This document shows, in pieces, positions 1 through 5,343 of a stretch of DNA of 5,343 bases. Under the pieces are notes generated by a model. The model did no database searches and was not told the DNA's origin. It was given only the letters and a program-made list of their open reading frames with translations. The stretch spans positions 1 to 5,343 of the forward strand of contig JBBIOZ010000091.1 of NCBI GenBank assembly GCA_037443105.1. The letters run 5' to 3'. Origin of the DNA: JAWCLZ01 sp037443105 (GTDB taxonomy: Archaea; Halobacteriota; JAWCLZ01). A program made the translations under genes and the position numbers. The stretch's first letter is position 1. Each line of letters starts with the position of its first letter.

Positions 1-1
1 C

Positions 2-1195
2 AGCGGGGGAATAATAACAAATCCTCACTGGGTTTCACTTAATCCAATCGGCCTAGACCGGGTAACGATAGATGGAATTACTCTTAATCACGTAGTACTT
101 AAAGCTGAAAAAATGAGTGGATATGGATATGCCAAAGAAGTTATTTGGAATGTAATACACGGCATACAGCAAGAGCTAAGCTCAGCTCTTTCACTTATAT
201 GGGAAGATGAATATTCAGATTATATTCATTACAATAGACTATGCAGCGAATTAATCTTAAGGCTTGACGCTGAGCACGATTTTGACCTTTTCTATATACA
301 CGATTTTCAGCAATTGCCCGTTGGCTTTATGCTTCAAACTTTGAAGCCAAAGATTTTCAGATGGCATATTCCTTTTGATGAAACCACGATCCCGCGAGAA
401 TGGAGGCAGTTTTTATCAAGCTACATTAAAAGTTATGATGCAGTGATTGTGAGTTGCAAGAGATATTTAGAAGCTCTTAAGAAATTTGGATTTGAAGGAA
501 GGGCTCATTATATTCACCCTTACATCGACCCCAGCATATATAAGCAGCCTTCTAATGAGCAAATAAGTGAATTCTGTCATAAATTTGGCATCTCAGAAAG
601 GGATAGGGTGGTGCTTGTAGTTGCCAGACTAGATCCTATGAAGGGACAGGACCGAGCGATAGGAGCTATTGCTCATCTAGCTCGAGAAATCCCTGAGGTA
701 AAGCTAATTTTAGCTGGAAATGGAAGCTTCTCAAGTTCAAAGCAGGGACTTGCGCTTGCAAAAGGAAGCAAATGGCTTAATGAGTTGATCAAATTGGTTA
801 AGCGCTTGAAGATTGAGGATAAGGTAATTTTCACTGGATATTTAACGCATAGAGAACTTGAGGCAGCCTATACAAGATCCGACTTAACAGTGCTTCCTTC
901 GATTAGAGAAGGCTTTGGCTTGGTTGTAATTGAAAGCTGGCTTTATAAGAAGCCTGTGATTGTGAGTTCAAATGCTGGGATAGCTGAATTGATAAGGGAT
1001 GGTGAAAATGGCTTAATTTTTGATCCTAGCAATCCTTTTGAGCTTGCTTCTAAAATTCGTGAATTACTCTTAAATTCTGAAAGAGCACAGGCTATTGGCG
1101 AATGCGGTTATGAAGCTTCTAAGAAATGTCACATAGATGAGGGAGTAAAATTGGAATCGGAGCTGTTGACCAAGATCACCAAGGGTGAAGTTTAA
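2..1195 (+). CDS. GT4-family glycosyltransferase, N-terminus cut by window edge
   Basis: Probable cytosolic GT-B retaining glycosyltransferase that moves a sugar from a nucleotide-sugar donor. The reading frame is open to the left edge, giving 397 visible residues. The ATG at 113 (visible residue 38) has no Shine-Dalgarno site, and the residues before it look coding, so the true start lies outside the window. Visible motifs, numbered from the first complete codon: HD at 100-101, FRWHIP at 119-124, ARLDPMKG at 208-215 (R209 and K214 are candidate donor-phosphate contacts) and REGFGLVVIE at 302-311, the E-x7-E motif (E303, E311) of this fold. The same landmarks in the same order occur in the treT product at the end of the operon, so the two are probably distant paralogues. 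Acceptor and product are not visible. Context suggests trehalose or a related osmolyte, possibly as a partner of a synthase encoded upstream, as in the Thermoproteus tenax operon. The stop codon touches the next ATG. Confidence 0.85.
   Translation, partial: SGGIITNPHWVSLNPIGLDRVTIDGITLNHVVLKAEKMSGYGYAKEVIWNVIHGIQQELSSALSLIWEDEYSDYIHYNRLCSELILRLDAEHDFDLFYIHDFQQLPVGFMLQTLKPKIFRWHIPFDETTIPREWRQFLSSYIKSYDAVIVSCKRYLEALKKFGFEGRAHYIHPYIDPSIYKQPSNEQISEFCHKFGISERDRVVLVVARLDPMKGQDRAIGAIAHLAREIPEVKLILAGNGSFSSSKQGLALAKGSKWLNELIKLVKRLKIEDKVIFTGYLTHRELEAAYTRSDLTVLPSIREGFGLVVIESWLYKKPVIVSSNAGIAELIRDGENGLIFDPSNPFELASKIRELLLNSERAQAIGECGYEASKKCHIDEGVKLESELLTKITKGEV
1184..1188 (+). promoter_or_regulatory. Ribosome-binding site for the short MscS gene, within a small hairpin
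   Basis: GGTGA lies 7 nt before the ATG at 1196, inside the last codons of the glycosyltransferase gene. The preceding TCACC (1176-1180) is its exact complement across a 3-nt loop, so the site could be masked until a ribosome finishing the upstream gene opens it. A 5-bp stem this small may be incidental. Confidence 0.6.
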
Positions 1196-1948
1196 ATGCT
1201 TAATGAGGAATTAATAATATCCTTTATATATTTAGCTATATCTTTTCTGGCGATAATAATTGCCACAGCGATAATTGCGCGGCTCTTTAAAATTCTAATT
1301 GGAAGAATGCTTCGAACTGGATTGCCACTTGTAACTACGCATGTTCAGCAAATAGCTTCGGTGGTTATCTGGATCATTGGTATATTAATCGCGCTTGAAC
1401 ATATCGGCTTAAGACTGGACTTCATACTTTTATTGATGGGATTAATTGGCATTGGAATTATTATCGCTATGAAGGATACGCTGCAGAACATTGCCTCGAA
1501 ATATTTTTCAGATGTATATGTGCCTTATAAAGTGGGAGATATGATTAAGGTTGAAAATTATTCTGGCAAGGTAATTGAGATAAATCCAATAAGCACAATC
1601 CTGCTAACCGAGGGCTCGGAATTGATTTCCATACCAAATATGCTATTTCTAAGGAAAATAGTTATAAATATTTCCCCTCAAGCTTGGAGGGAGATAATAA
1701 TTCCAATAATCATTGGCAGGGAAATAGACTTGCCTGAATTTGAAAGCGAGGTATTGAAGAGCTGTAACAAGCTTAAGATGTACTTTGACGAGCGCTTCCC
1801 TCCAATTCTCACGGTTAAAAGGAGAGAGGAGAAATCGATAGAGCTTGCTTTAACCTTAATGCTTAAAGAAGCTGATAAGAAAGATGCAATTGTTTCAGAG
1901 ATAAATCAAAGAGTGAAAGAAATATTAGAAGCAATGAAGCGCAAATAA
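1196..1948 (+). CDS. Short MscS-family mechanosensitive channel
   Basis: A 250-residue membrane protein of the small-conductance mechanosensitive channel family, expected to open under membrane tension and let small solutes out. About three hydrophobic helices are visible: residues 7-32, 50-70 and 75-92, the last being the presumed pore helix (G82, G85, G87, A91). The family signature follows: KDTLQNIASKYFSD at 93-106, a YKVGDMIKVE turn into the beta domain at 111-120, GKVIEI at 124-129 and a SIPN step at 145-148. A hydrophilic C-terminal part follows and ends in a charged helix. It is shorter and more divergent than the next gene: the pore helix is richer in Ile/Leu and poorer in Gly/Ala than usual, and the stretch after GKVIEI reads NPIST instead of the common LRTT type. 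The ATG directly follows the upstream TAA, and a GGTGA site supports it. It may form its own heptamer, mix with its neighbour, or sense something other than plain tension. The last two are guesses. Confidence 0.85.
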   Translation: MLNEELIISFIYLAISFLAIIIATAIIARLFKILIGRMLRTGLPLVTTHVQQIASVVIWIIGILIALEHIGLRLDFILLLMGLIGIGIIIAMKDTLQNIASKYFSDVYVPYKVGDMIKVENYSGKVIEINPISTILLTEGSELISIPNMLFLRKIVINISPQAWREIIIPIIIGREIDLPEFESEVLKSCNKLKMYFDERFPPILTVKRREEKSIELALTLMLKEADKKDAIVSEINQRVKEILEAMKRK

Positions 1949-1949
1949 A

Positions 1950-1956
1950 GGAGGTG
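1950..1956 (+). promoter_or_regulatory. Strong ribosome-binding site for the second MscS gene
   Basis: GGAGGTG is a near-complete match to the archaeal anti-Shine-Dalgarno and lies 5 nt before the ATG at 1962, in the 13-nt gap after the previous stop. It is the strongest site in the window, suggesting that this channel is translated independently and well. Confidence 0.8.
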
Positions 1957-1961
1957 GAGAT

Positions 1962-3002
1962 ATGGGATTAGAATTAGGATTAGGTTCCTTGCTGCAGTAT
2001 ATTATTCCAATTGCTATAATCCTAGCATTTGTGGTGGTTGGATATGTAGCTAGATACATCTTCACGAGATATATCGCAAGTTGGGCAAAGAAAACTGAGA
2101 CAAAGCTTGACGACATAATAATTCAAGCGATCCGCACGCCTTTGCTGCTTTGGTTTCTACTAGCTGGCGTATGGGCTGCTTTAAAGTACATAAGATTGCC
2201 AGTTGAGTGGAATTTCTACCTTAACAATGGCCTGCTTGCATTCATCATTCTCTCCATGGCCTTCCCTATTATGCAAATTTTTGCAGGGATAATTCGATAC
2301 TATGGAAACCAAATAGCAGCTTTTAAGCCTATCTCAGGCATCGCTGAGGGAGCAGTTAAAATCCTTGTGCTTGCGATTGGCATAATGATGATTTTAAGCG
2401 CTTTTGGCATTGAAATTACGCCATTGCTTACCACTCTGGGTATCGCTGGCTTAGCAGTTGCAATTGCACTTGGGGATACCCTTGCTAACTTCTTCGCAGG
2501 TTTATATATCGTGGCTGATCAGCCTGTTAGAGTTGGAGATTACATTAAGCTTGACACCGGCGATGAAGGCTATGTTGAGAAAATTGGTTGGCGAAGTACG
2601 AGGATTAGAACCCTGCCGAATAATATAGTTATAGTGCCTAATCAAAAGCTAGCGCAGAGCATTGTTACCAATTACTTCCTCCCTGAGAAGCGCATGGCTT
2701 TGCTCATAAATGTAGACGTGAGCTATGCTTGCAATCCCAGAAAAGTTGAAGAAGTACTTGTGGATGTAGCCAAAAAAGCAGCAGGCGAGGTCGAAGGCTT
2801 ATTAAAAGAGCCAGCTCCATTTGTACGCTTCATCCCTGGATTTATGGATTATTCCTTGCGCTTCACATTGATCTGCCAAGTGAGAGAATTTGTTGATCAA
2901 TATTATGTGCAGCATGAATTGCGGAAGAGAATATATGATAGATTCAAGCAAGAGGGCATTGAAATTCCATTCCCAATCAGAACAATATATTTAAAAAAAT
3001 GA
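1962..3002 (+). CDS. MscS-family mechanosensitive ion channel, five-helix type
   Basis: A 346-residue small-conductance mechanosensitive channel, similar in length and layout to archaeal MscMJ-type channels. These act in the cytoplasmic membrane as emergency valves releasing ions and osmolytes after hypo-osmotic shock. Hydrophobic helices lie near residues 11-36, 58-78, 88-113, 130-150 and 153-175. The pore helix carries the Gly/Ala-rich pattern GIAGLAVAIALGDTLANFFAG (160-180), followed by QPVRVGDYIKL (187-197), GYVEKIGWRSTRIRT (203-217) and VPNQKLAQS (225-233) of the beta domain. An alpha/beta C-terminal domain ends in PFPIRTIYL (336-344), a common family ending. LDD (49-51) on the first cytoplasmic loop is also typical. 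Nothing is missing, so it should be a working channel. The GGAGGTG site supports the start. The stop overlaps the next gene as ATGA. Its place between two glycosyltransferase genes suggests that the released solute includes the sugar they make, which is inference. Confidence 0.93.
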   Translation: MGLELGLGSLLQYIIPIAIILAFVVVGYVARYIFTRYIASWAKKTETKLDDIIIQAIRTPLLLWFLLAGVWAALKYIRLPVEWNFYLNNGLLAFIILSMAFPIMQIFAGIIRYYGNQIAAFKPISGIAEGAVKILVLAIGIMMILSAFGIEITPLLTTLGIAGLAVAIALGDTLANFFAGLYIVADQPVRVGDYIKLDTGDEGYVEKIGWRSTRIRTLPNNIVIVPNQKLAQSIVTNYFLPEKRMALLINVDVSYACNPRKVEEVLVDVAKKAAGEVEGLLKEPAPFVRFIPGFMDYSLRFTLICQVREFVDQYYVQHELRKRIYDRFKQEGIEIPFPIRTIYLKK

Positions 3003-3703
3003 AGAGAAGAGAAAGTATAGAAGAGAAAGTATATATGTCGACCTTTGTATTCAAAAAAGCACGCTATCTAGTTGAGCTCACAGGGAAAAAAGCAGGAGAT
3101 ATAAAAGAATTTCTAGAAATAATAAAAAATATCGAGCAAAGCTCGCTTTTCTATCACATTCATCACGCTTTATTAGATTACCACATAGTGCCACTGGAAT
3201 ACCCTAATGACTTTGCTTTTTGGATCGCGGATGAACTGCGCGAGCCAGAGCTAGCAGAGAAACTTGCGAACATCGATATTCTTGAAATGGATTTGGATAA
3301 ACTTCGCCACTCCATTATAAAAATCATAGAGGAATATGTGCAGCAGCATCCAGGAATAGGAAGGGCACACGAAGGCCATGAATTCTACTTTGTAAAATGC
3401 ACCACCATTATTTTTCCCACAAAATACGCTGCCAATGATATTGAGGAGTTTCTAGAGGCACTGAGGAAGATCGATAGCGAAGCGCTCTTCTACCACTTCT
3501 TCACAACTAGATTATTTTACAATCAAGAAACCAATGACTTCTCAAGATGGGTCCTAGCAATTACAGGCAACAAAGAACTTGCGGATAAATTAGCCAGCCT
3601 CGATCCCTATGGATTTACCAACCTGGATGCGCTGCGTGCCGAGATTATCAAGGTCGTCGAAAAACATAAGGGTGGTGCCATTGCTAACTGTTTGGGATTA
3701 TGA
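2999..3703 (+). CDS. Tandem-repeat protein of unknown function, probably DUF5752
   Basis: A 234-residue soluble protein without signal peptide or membrane helix. It consists of two copies of a roughly 100-residue unit at residues 15-117 and 127-223, about 110 apart. Matching landmarks are AGDIKEFLE (32-40) with ANDIEEFLE (145-153), LFYH (50-53 and 163-166), NDFAFWI (70-76) with NDFSRWV (179-185), ELAEKLANID (84-93) with ELADKLASLD (193-202), and LDKLRHSIIK (99-108) with LDALRAEIIK (209-218). From memory this resembles DUF5752; I am only moderately sure. The first copy is rich in histidine (FYHIHH at 51-56), but I see no known catalytic or metal motif and assign no enzyme activity. The ATG at 2999 overlaps the channel stop by 4 nt, suggesting coupling, but lacks a ribosome-binding site. 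The ATG at 3035 (residue 13) is a credible alternative because the codons between lie in a 14-nt tandem duplication. Its end overlaps treT, hinting at a role with TreT such as regulation or scaffolding. Confidence 0.8.
   Translation: MKRRESIEEKVYMSTFVFKKARYLVELTGKKAGDIKEFLEIIKNIEQSSLFYHIHHALLDYHIVPLEYPNDFAFWIADELREPELAEKLANIDILEMDLDKLRHSIIKIIEEYVQQHPGIGRAHEGHEFYFVKCTTIIFPTKYAANDIEEFLEALRKIDSEALFYHFFTTRLFYNQETNDFSRWVLAITGNKELADKLASLDPYGFTNLDALRAEIIKVVEKHKGGAIANCLGL
3006..3033 (+). repeat. Perfect 14-nt tandem duplication at the start of the DUF5752-like gene
   Basis: GAAGAGAAAGTATA occurs twice without a gap (3006-3019 and 3020-3033). The unit is not a multiple of three. Removing one copy would put the ATG at 2999 out of frame with the conserved protein, while the ATG at 3035 would keep its frame. 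This bears directly on which start is used. Confidence 0.9.
3671..3677 (+). promoter_or_regulatory. Ribosome-binding site deciding the treT start
   Basis: GGTGGTG lies before the TTG at 3681. The first GGTG leaves 6 nt to that codon, matching the 5-7 nt spacing of the other two sites in this operon. The in-frame ATG at 3609 and GTG at 3672 have no comparable site, so TTG at 3681 is preferred. The site lies inside the end of the upstream gene. Confidence 0.55.
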
Positions 3704-4895
3704 ACCCTTTGTTGGGGAAAAAGCAATTGAAGAACTAATAGTGCTTGCGGAGAAAATAAAGGGCAAAAGTATTCAGCACGTGAACTCCACTTATGTCGGG
3801 GGTGGCGTTGCAGAGATCCTCAATAGACTTATACCGCTTTTAAAAAATCTTGGAATAGAAGCAAGATGGGATGTGATAAGGGGCGATGAAAGCTTTTTCA
3901 AAGCAACGAAGAGTTTTCACAATGCTCTACATGGAAGGCAAACTGAAATTAATGATAAGATGTTTGAGGATTATTTGAAGTGGAATGAAGCTAATGCAAA
4001 TGAGATGAATTTCGATAGCGATATTATTTTTATTCATGATCCTCAGCCAGCAGCGCTTATTAAAGCTAGAAAAAAAGGTAAATGGGTATGGCGCTGCCAT
4101 ATTGATCTAAGCAATCCAGATCCAAAGGTTTGGGGCTTCTTAAAGGAATTTATTAAGAATTACGATGCCTCTATTTTTTCAACACCGAGTTTCGCGAGAG
4201 AGGACCTAGGAATAAGGCAATTTCTAGTGCCACCTTCGATAGATCCCTTGAGCGATAAGAACATAGAACTGCCTGAGGAAAAGATCTTCGAAGTGCTTGA
4301 GAAATACAATATTTCTCTGGATAAACCAATCATTACGCAAATCTCACGGTTTGATCAATTAAAAGACCCCTCTGGAGTGATTGACGCCTATAAAATGGTT
4401 AAGAAGCATATCGACTGTCAATTAGTGCTAGCAGGTGGCCTTGCACACGACGACCCTGAAGGGGTTGAGGTATATCAAGAATGCCAGCGCAAGGCTGAAG
4501 GAGATAAAGATATCCATATTTTATTGCTCCCTCCAGCGGATTTGGTTATAAATGCTCTGCAGCGCGCCTCAACAGTGGTGCTGCAGAAGTCCAAGAGAGA
4601 AGGCTTTGGCTTAACAGTGGCAGAAGCACTGTGGAAGAGAAAGCCTGTGATAGCCAGCGCAACAGGCGGGATACCATTGCAAATTAAAAATGGCATCACA
4701 GGTTTTTTAGTGCGAAGCGTAGAAGGCGCAGCCTATAAAATTAGATACTTATTCCGAAACCCAGAACTTGCAAGAAAAATTGGGGAAAATGGCAGGGAGC
4801 ACGTGAGGCATAACTTCTTGATCACTAGGCACCTCCGCGACTATTTACTCATAATACTCGCGTTGGAGCATAAGTCCAGTATAATCGAATTGTAG
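3681..4895 (+). CDS. treT: Trehalose synthase, glycosyltransferring (TreT)
   Basis: Cytosolic GT4 enzyme, EC 2.4.1.245, joining glucose from UDP-, ADP- or GDP-glucose to free glucose to give alpha,alpha-trehalose; in some archaea the reaction is reversible. From the TTG start it has 404 residues, close to the roughly 415 of the Pyrococcus enzyme. Landmarks in order: NSTYVGGGVAE (35-45, donor-side glycine loop), HDPQP (119-123), WRCHID (137-142), VPPSIDP (183-189), SRFDQLKDP (222-230, with R223 and K228 as likely phosphate contacts) and REGFGLTVAE (306-315, E-x7-E with E307 and E315). The N-terminal DYEPFVGE just after the start also fits TreT. The frame extends back to an ATG at 3609, but that stretch lies wholly within the upstream gene, has no ribosome-binding site and does not look like TreT. 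GTG at 3672 is a second alternative. With TTG the overlap with the upstream gene is 23 nt, implying coupled translation. It is the last gene of the operon. The family call is firm; the direction of reaction in the cell is unknown. Confidence 0.88.
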   Translation: MLTVWDYEPFVGEKAIEELIVLAEKIKGKSIQHVNSTYVGGGVAEILNRLIPLLKNLGIEARWDVIRGDESFFKATKSFHNALHGRQTEINDKMFEDYLKWNEANANEMNFDSDIIFIHDPQPAALIKARKKGKWVWRCHIDLSNPDPKVWGFLKEFIKNYDASIFSTPSFAREDLGIRQFLVPPSIDPLSDKNIELPEEKIFEVLEKYNISLDKPIITQISRFDQLKDPSGVIDAYKMVKKHIDCQLVLAGGLAHDDPEGVEVYQECQRKAEGDKDIHILLLPPADLVINALQRASTVVLQKSKREGFGLTVAEALWKRKPVIASATGGIPLQIKNGITGFLVRSVEGAAYKIRYLFRNPELARKIGENGREHVRHNFLITRHLRDYLLIILALEHKSSIIEL

Positions 4896-4927
4896 TGCAG
4901 TCGAAGTGAAAAAGTTCTATAAGTAGC

Positions 4928-4948
4928 TGAAGAGCGGGCTTCATTTTA
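4928..4948 (+). terminator. Candidate terminator after treT
   Basis: TGAAG (4928-4932) and CTTCA (4939-4943) form a 5-bp stem with a 6-nt loop, followed directly by TTTT (4944-4947). It lies 33 nt after the treT stop, in the right place for the end of the operon transcript. The stem is short, and archaeal termination depends mainly on the T run. Confidence 0.4.
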
Positions 4949-5001
4949 GTCGTGATAATAAGCAAATCCAGCCAAACTCAACCACTTTTACGAAGGAATA
5001 C

Positions 5002-5045
5002 ATATAGCTCCCGCGTGGTATTCTTGCATCCATAGCTATATTTTT
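5002..5045 (+). terminator. Second candidate terminator: 8-bp inverted repeat and T run
   Basis: ATATAGCT (5002-5009) and AGCTATAT (5034-5041) are exact complements around a 24-nt loop, and the T run continues to 5045. This could back up the first terminator and keep operon transcription from running against the minus-strand tRNA gene. The loop is long and the stem A+T-rich, so support is limited. Confidence 0.35.
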
Positions 5046-5089
5046 AAAGCAGCGCTTCGCATCACATCTTTAAGCAAATAATCTATAAA

Positions 5090-5199
5090 GCTAGAGATAT
5101 TCAACGGACCCGCGGGGATTTGAACCCCGGACCACCGGCTTAGAAGGCCGGTGCTATATCCTGACTAAGCCACGGGCCCATGGAGAAGTTATCTCTAGC
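5090..5199. repeat. Perfect 10-bp inverted repeat bracketing the tRNA gene
   Basis: GCTAGAGATA at 5090-5099 and its exact complement TATCTCTAGC at 5190-5199 enclose the tRNA with spacers of 5 nt on the 3' side and 10 nt on the 5' side of the gene. If both arms were transcribed, they would pair and continue the acceptor stem across an internal loop. From the predicted start site only the 3' arm would be transcribed. Confidence 0.85.
5105..5179 (-). tRNA. tRNA-Arg (anticodon UCU)
   Basis: A complete 75-nt cloverleaf reads on the minus strand from 5179 to 5105. The acceptor stem GGGCCCG / CGGGTCC has seven pairs, one of them G-U. The D arm is GCT / AGC with GG in the loop. The anticodon stem CCGGC / GCCGG encloses CTTCTAA, giving anticodon TCT, which reads AGA. 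The variable loop has 5 nt. The T arm CGGGG / CCCCG holds TTCAAAT. The discriminator is G, and the gene has neither CCA nor an intron. AGA is a frequent arginine codon in the neighbouring operon. The gene faces the operon and has its own promoter. Confidence 0.96.
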
Positions 5200-5343
5200 G
5201 AAGTATTTTAACTTTGCTAAGCTAGGGTTTGCAAAAAACTTTGAATTTCCAAGAACCTTTTTCAACCTCAAATTGGAAGAGAAAGCATTAGAATAGGTAT
5301 AGGAAGTACCTACAGTTCCAGAGTTCGGGCCAGAGGGCGCGCT
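5140..5343 (-). pseudogene. Possible remnant of a PKD-domain protein gene, cut by right edge
   Basis: A minus-strand frame enters from the right edge and stays open for 67 codons, to a TAA at 5142-5140 inside the tRNA anticodon loop. Its first visible residues (5343-5290) read APSGPNSGTVGTSYTYS, resembling the conserved opening of PKD/Ig-like domains found in archaeal surface proteins. The usual continuation (an acidic DPDGD-like turn and WDFGDG-like core) is absent, and I found no other frame that restores it; the next residues look like translated non-coding DNA. The tRNA promoter lies within this frame, which argues against an intact gene here. Either the gene is truncated or the match is accidental. 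Only about 17 residues support the call. Confidence 0.3.
5204..5217 (-). promoter_or_regulatory. Archaeal BRE/TATA promoter of tRNA-Arg
   Basis: On the minus strand GCAAAG (5217-5212, BRE-like) is followed at once by TTAAAATA (5211-5204, TATA box). The box centre is about 28 nt before the first tRNA base, which predicts initiation near 5181, only a couple of bases ahead of the mature 5' end. It would give an almost leaderless precursor. Confidence 0.75.

Noticed and set aside
113..115. ATG as the start of the first glycosyltransferase
   Set aside because: The frame stays open to the left edge with sensible protein sequence, no ribosome-binding site precedes this ATG, and a GT-B enzyme starting here would lack part of its N-terminal domain.
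1965..1982. Three near-identical hexamers (GGATTA, GAATTA, GGATTA) at the start of the second channel gene
   Set aside because: They encode an alternating Gly-Leu/Glu-Leu stretch and look like ordinary low-complexity coding sequence.
1925..2116. Minus-strand open frame opposite the junction of the two channel genes
   Set aside because: It lies against the well-supported start of the second MscS gene and shows no protein features of its own.
3609..3680. N-terminal extension of treT from the in-frame ATG
   Set aside because: It lies wholly within the upstream coding region, lacks a ribosome-binding site and does not resemble TreT N-termini; kept only as an alternative.
4475..4699. Minus-strand open frame inside treT
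   Set aside because: It is opposite the conserved TreT donor-binding motif and is explained by codon bias of treT.
4896..5104. Small gene in the space between treT and the tRNA
   Set aside because: I see no start codon with a ribosome-binding site and no convincing protein in either direction; only the terminator-like repeats stand out.
1..5343. CRISPR array, insertion sequence or rRNA
   Set aside because: There are no spaced direct repeats, transposase motifs or rRNA-like conserved stretches. The tRNA-flanking inverted repeat has no transposase and no visible target duplication.

Overview
The window reads as a piece of an archaeal chromosome. Three signs support this. A tRNA gene on the minus strand has no encoded CCA and sits behind a BRE/TATA-type promoter (GCAAAG followed by TTAAAATA). 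Ribosome-binding sites of the GGTG / GGAGGTG kind lie 5-7 nt before starts. The protein families (TreT-type trehalose synthase, MscS channels resembling those of methanogens and Thermoproteota) are typical of archaea. Base composition is moderately A+T-rich, and arginine is often written AGA/AGG. I cannot fix the lineage. A thermophilic or anaerobic member of Thermoproteota (Bathyarchaeia-like) is a guess, not a result.

Layout: positions 2-4895 hold one tightly packed plus-strand operon of five genes, and its beginning lies outside the window. The genes are (1) a GT4 glycosyltransferase cut by the left edge; (2) a short, divergent MscS channel; (3) a standard five-helix MscS channel; (4) a two-repeat protein of unknown function, probably DUF5752; (5) TreT, the glycosyltransferring trehalose synthase. 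Neighbouring genes abut exactly (1/2), are 13 nt apart (2/3), or overlap by 4 nt (3/4) and about 23 nt (4/5), so they are probably co-transcribed and partly translationally coupled. Positions 4896-5104 carry no gene but hold two candidate terminators. Positions 5105-5179 are tRNA-Arg(UCU) on the minus strand, flanked by a perfect 10-bp inverted repeat. From the right edge a minus-strand frame that begins like a PKD-type extracellular domain runs, without a stop, into the tRNA gene. It looks like a gene remnant.

How the genes may work together: TreT makes trehalose from NDP-glucose and glucose, and the first glycosyltransferase shares its overall fold signature. Two MscS channels encoded between them could release solute on hypo-osmotic shock. 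A synthesis-plus-release cassette of this kind has a parallel that I recall: the Thermoproteus tenax trehalose operon, with TPSP, a glycosyltransferase and an MscS-like channel. The new elements here are a second, reduced channel, the tandem-repeat protein, and TreT in the same operon. The coordinated osmolyte role is inference from gene order and families.
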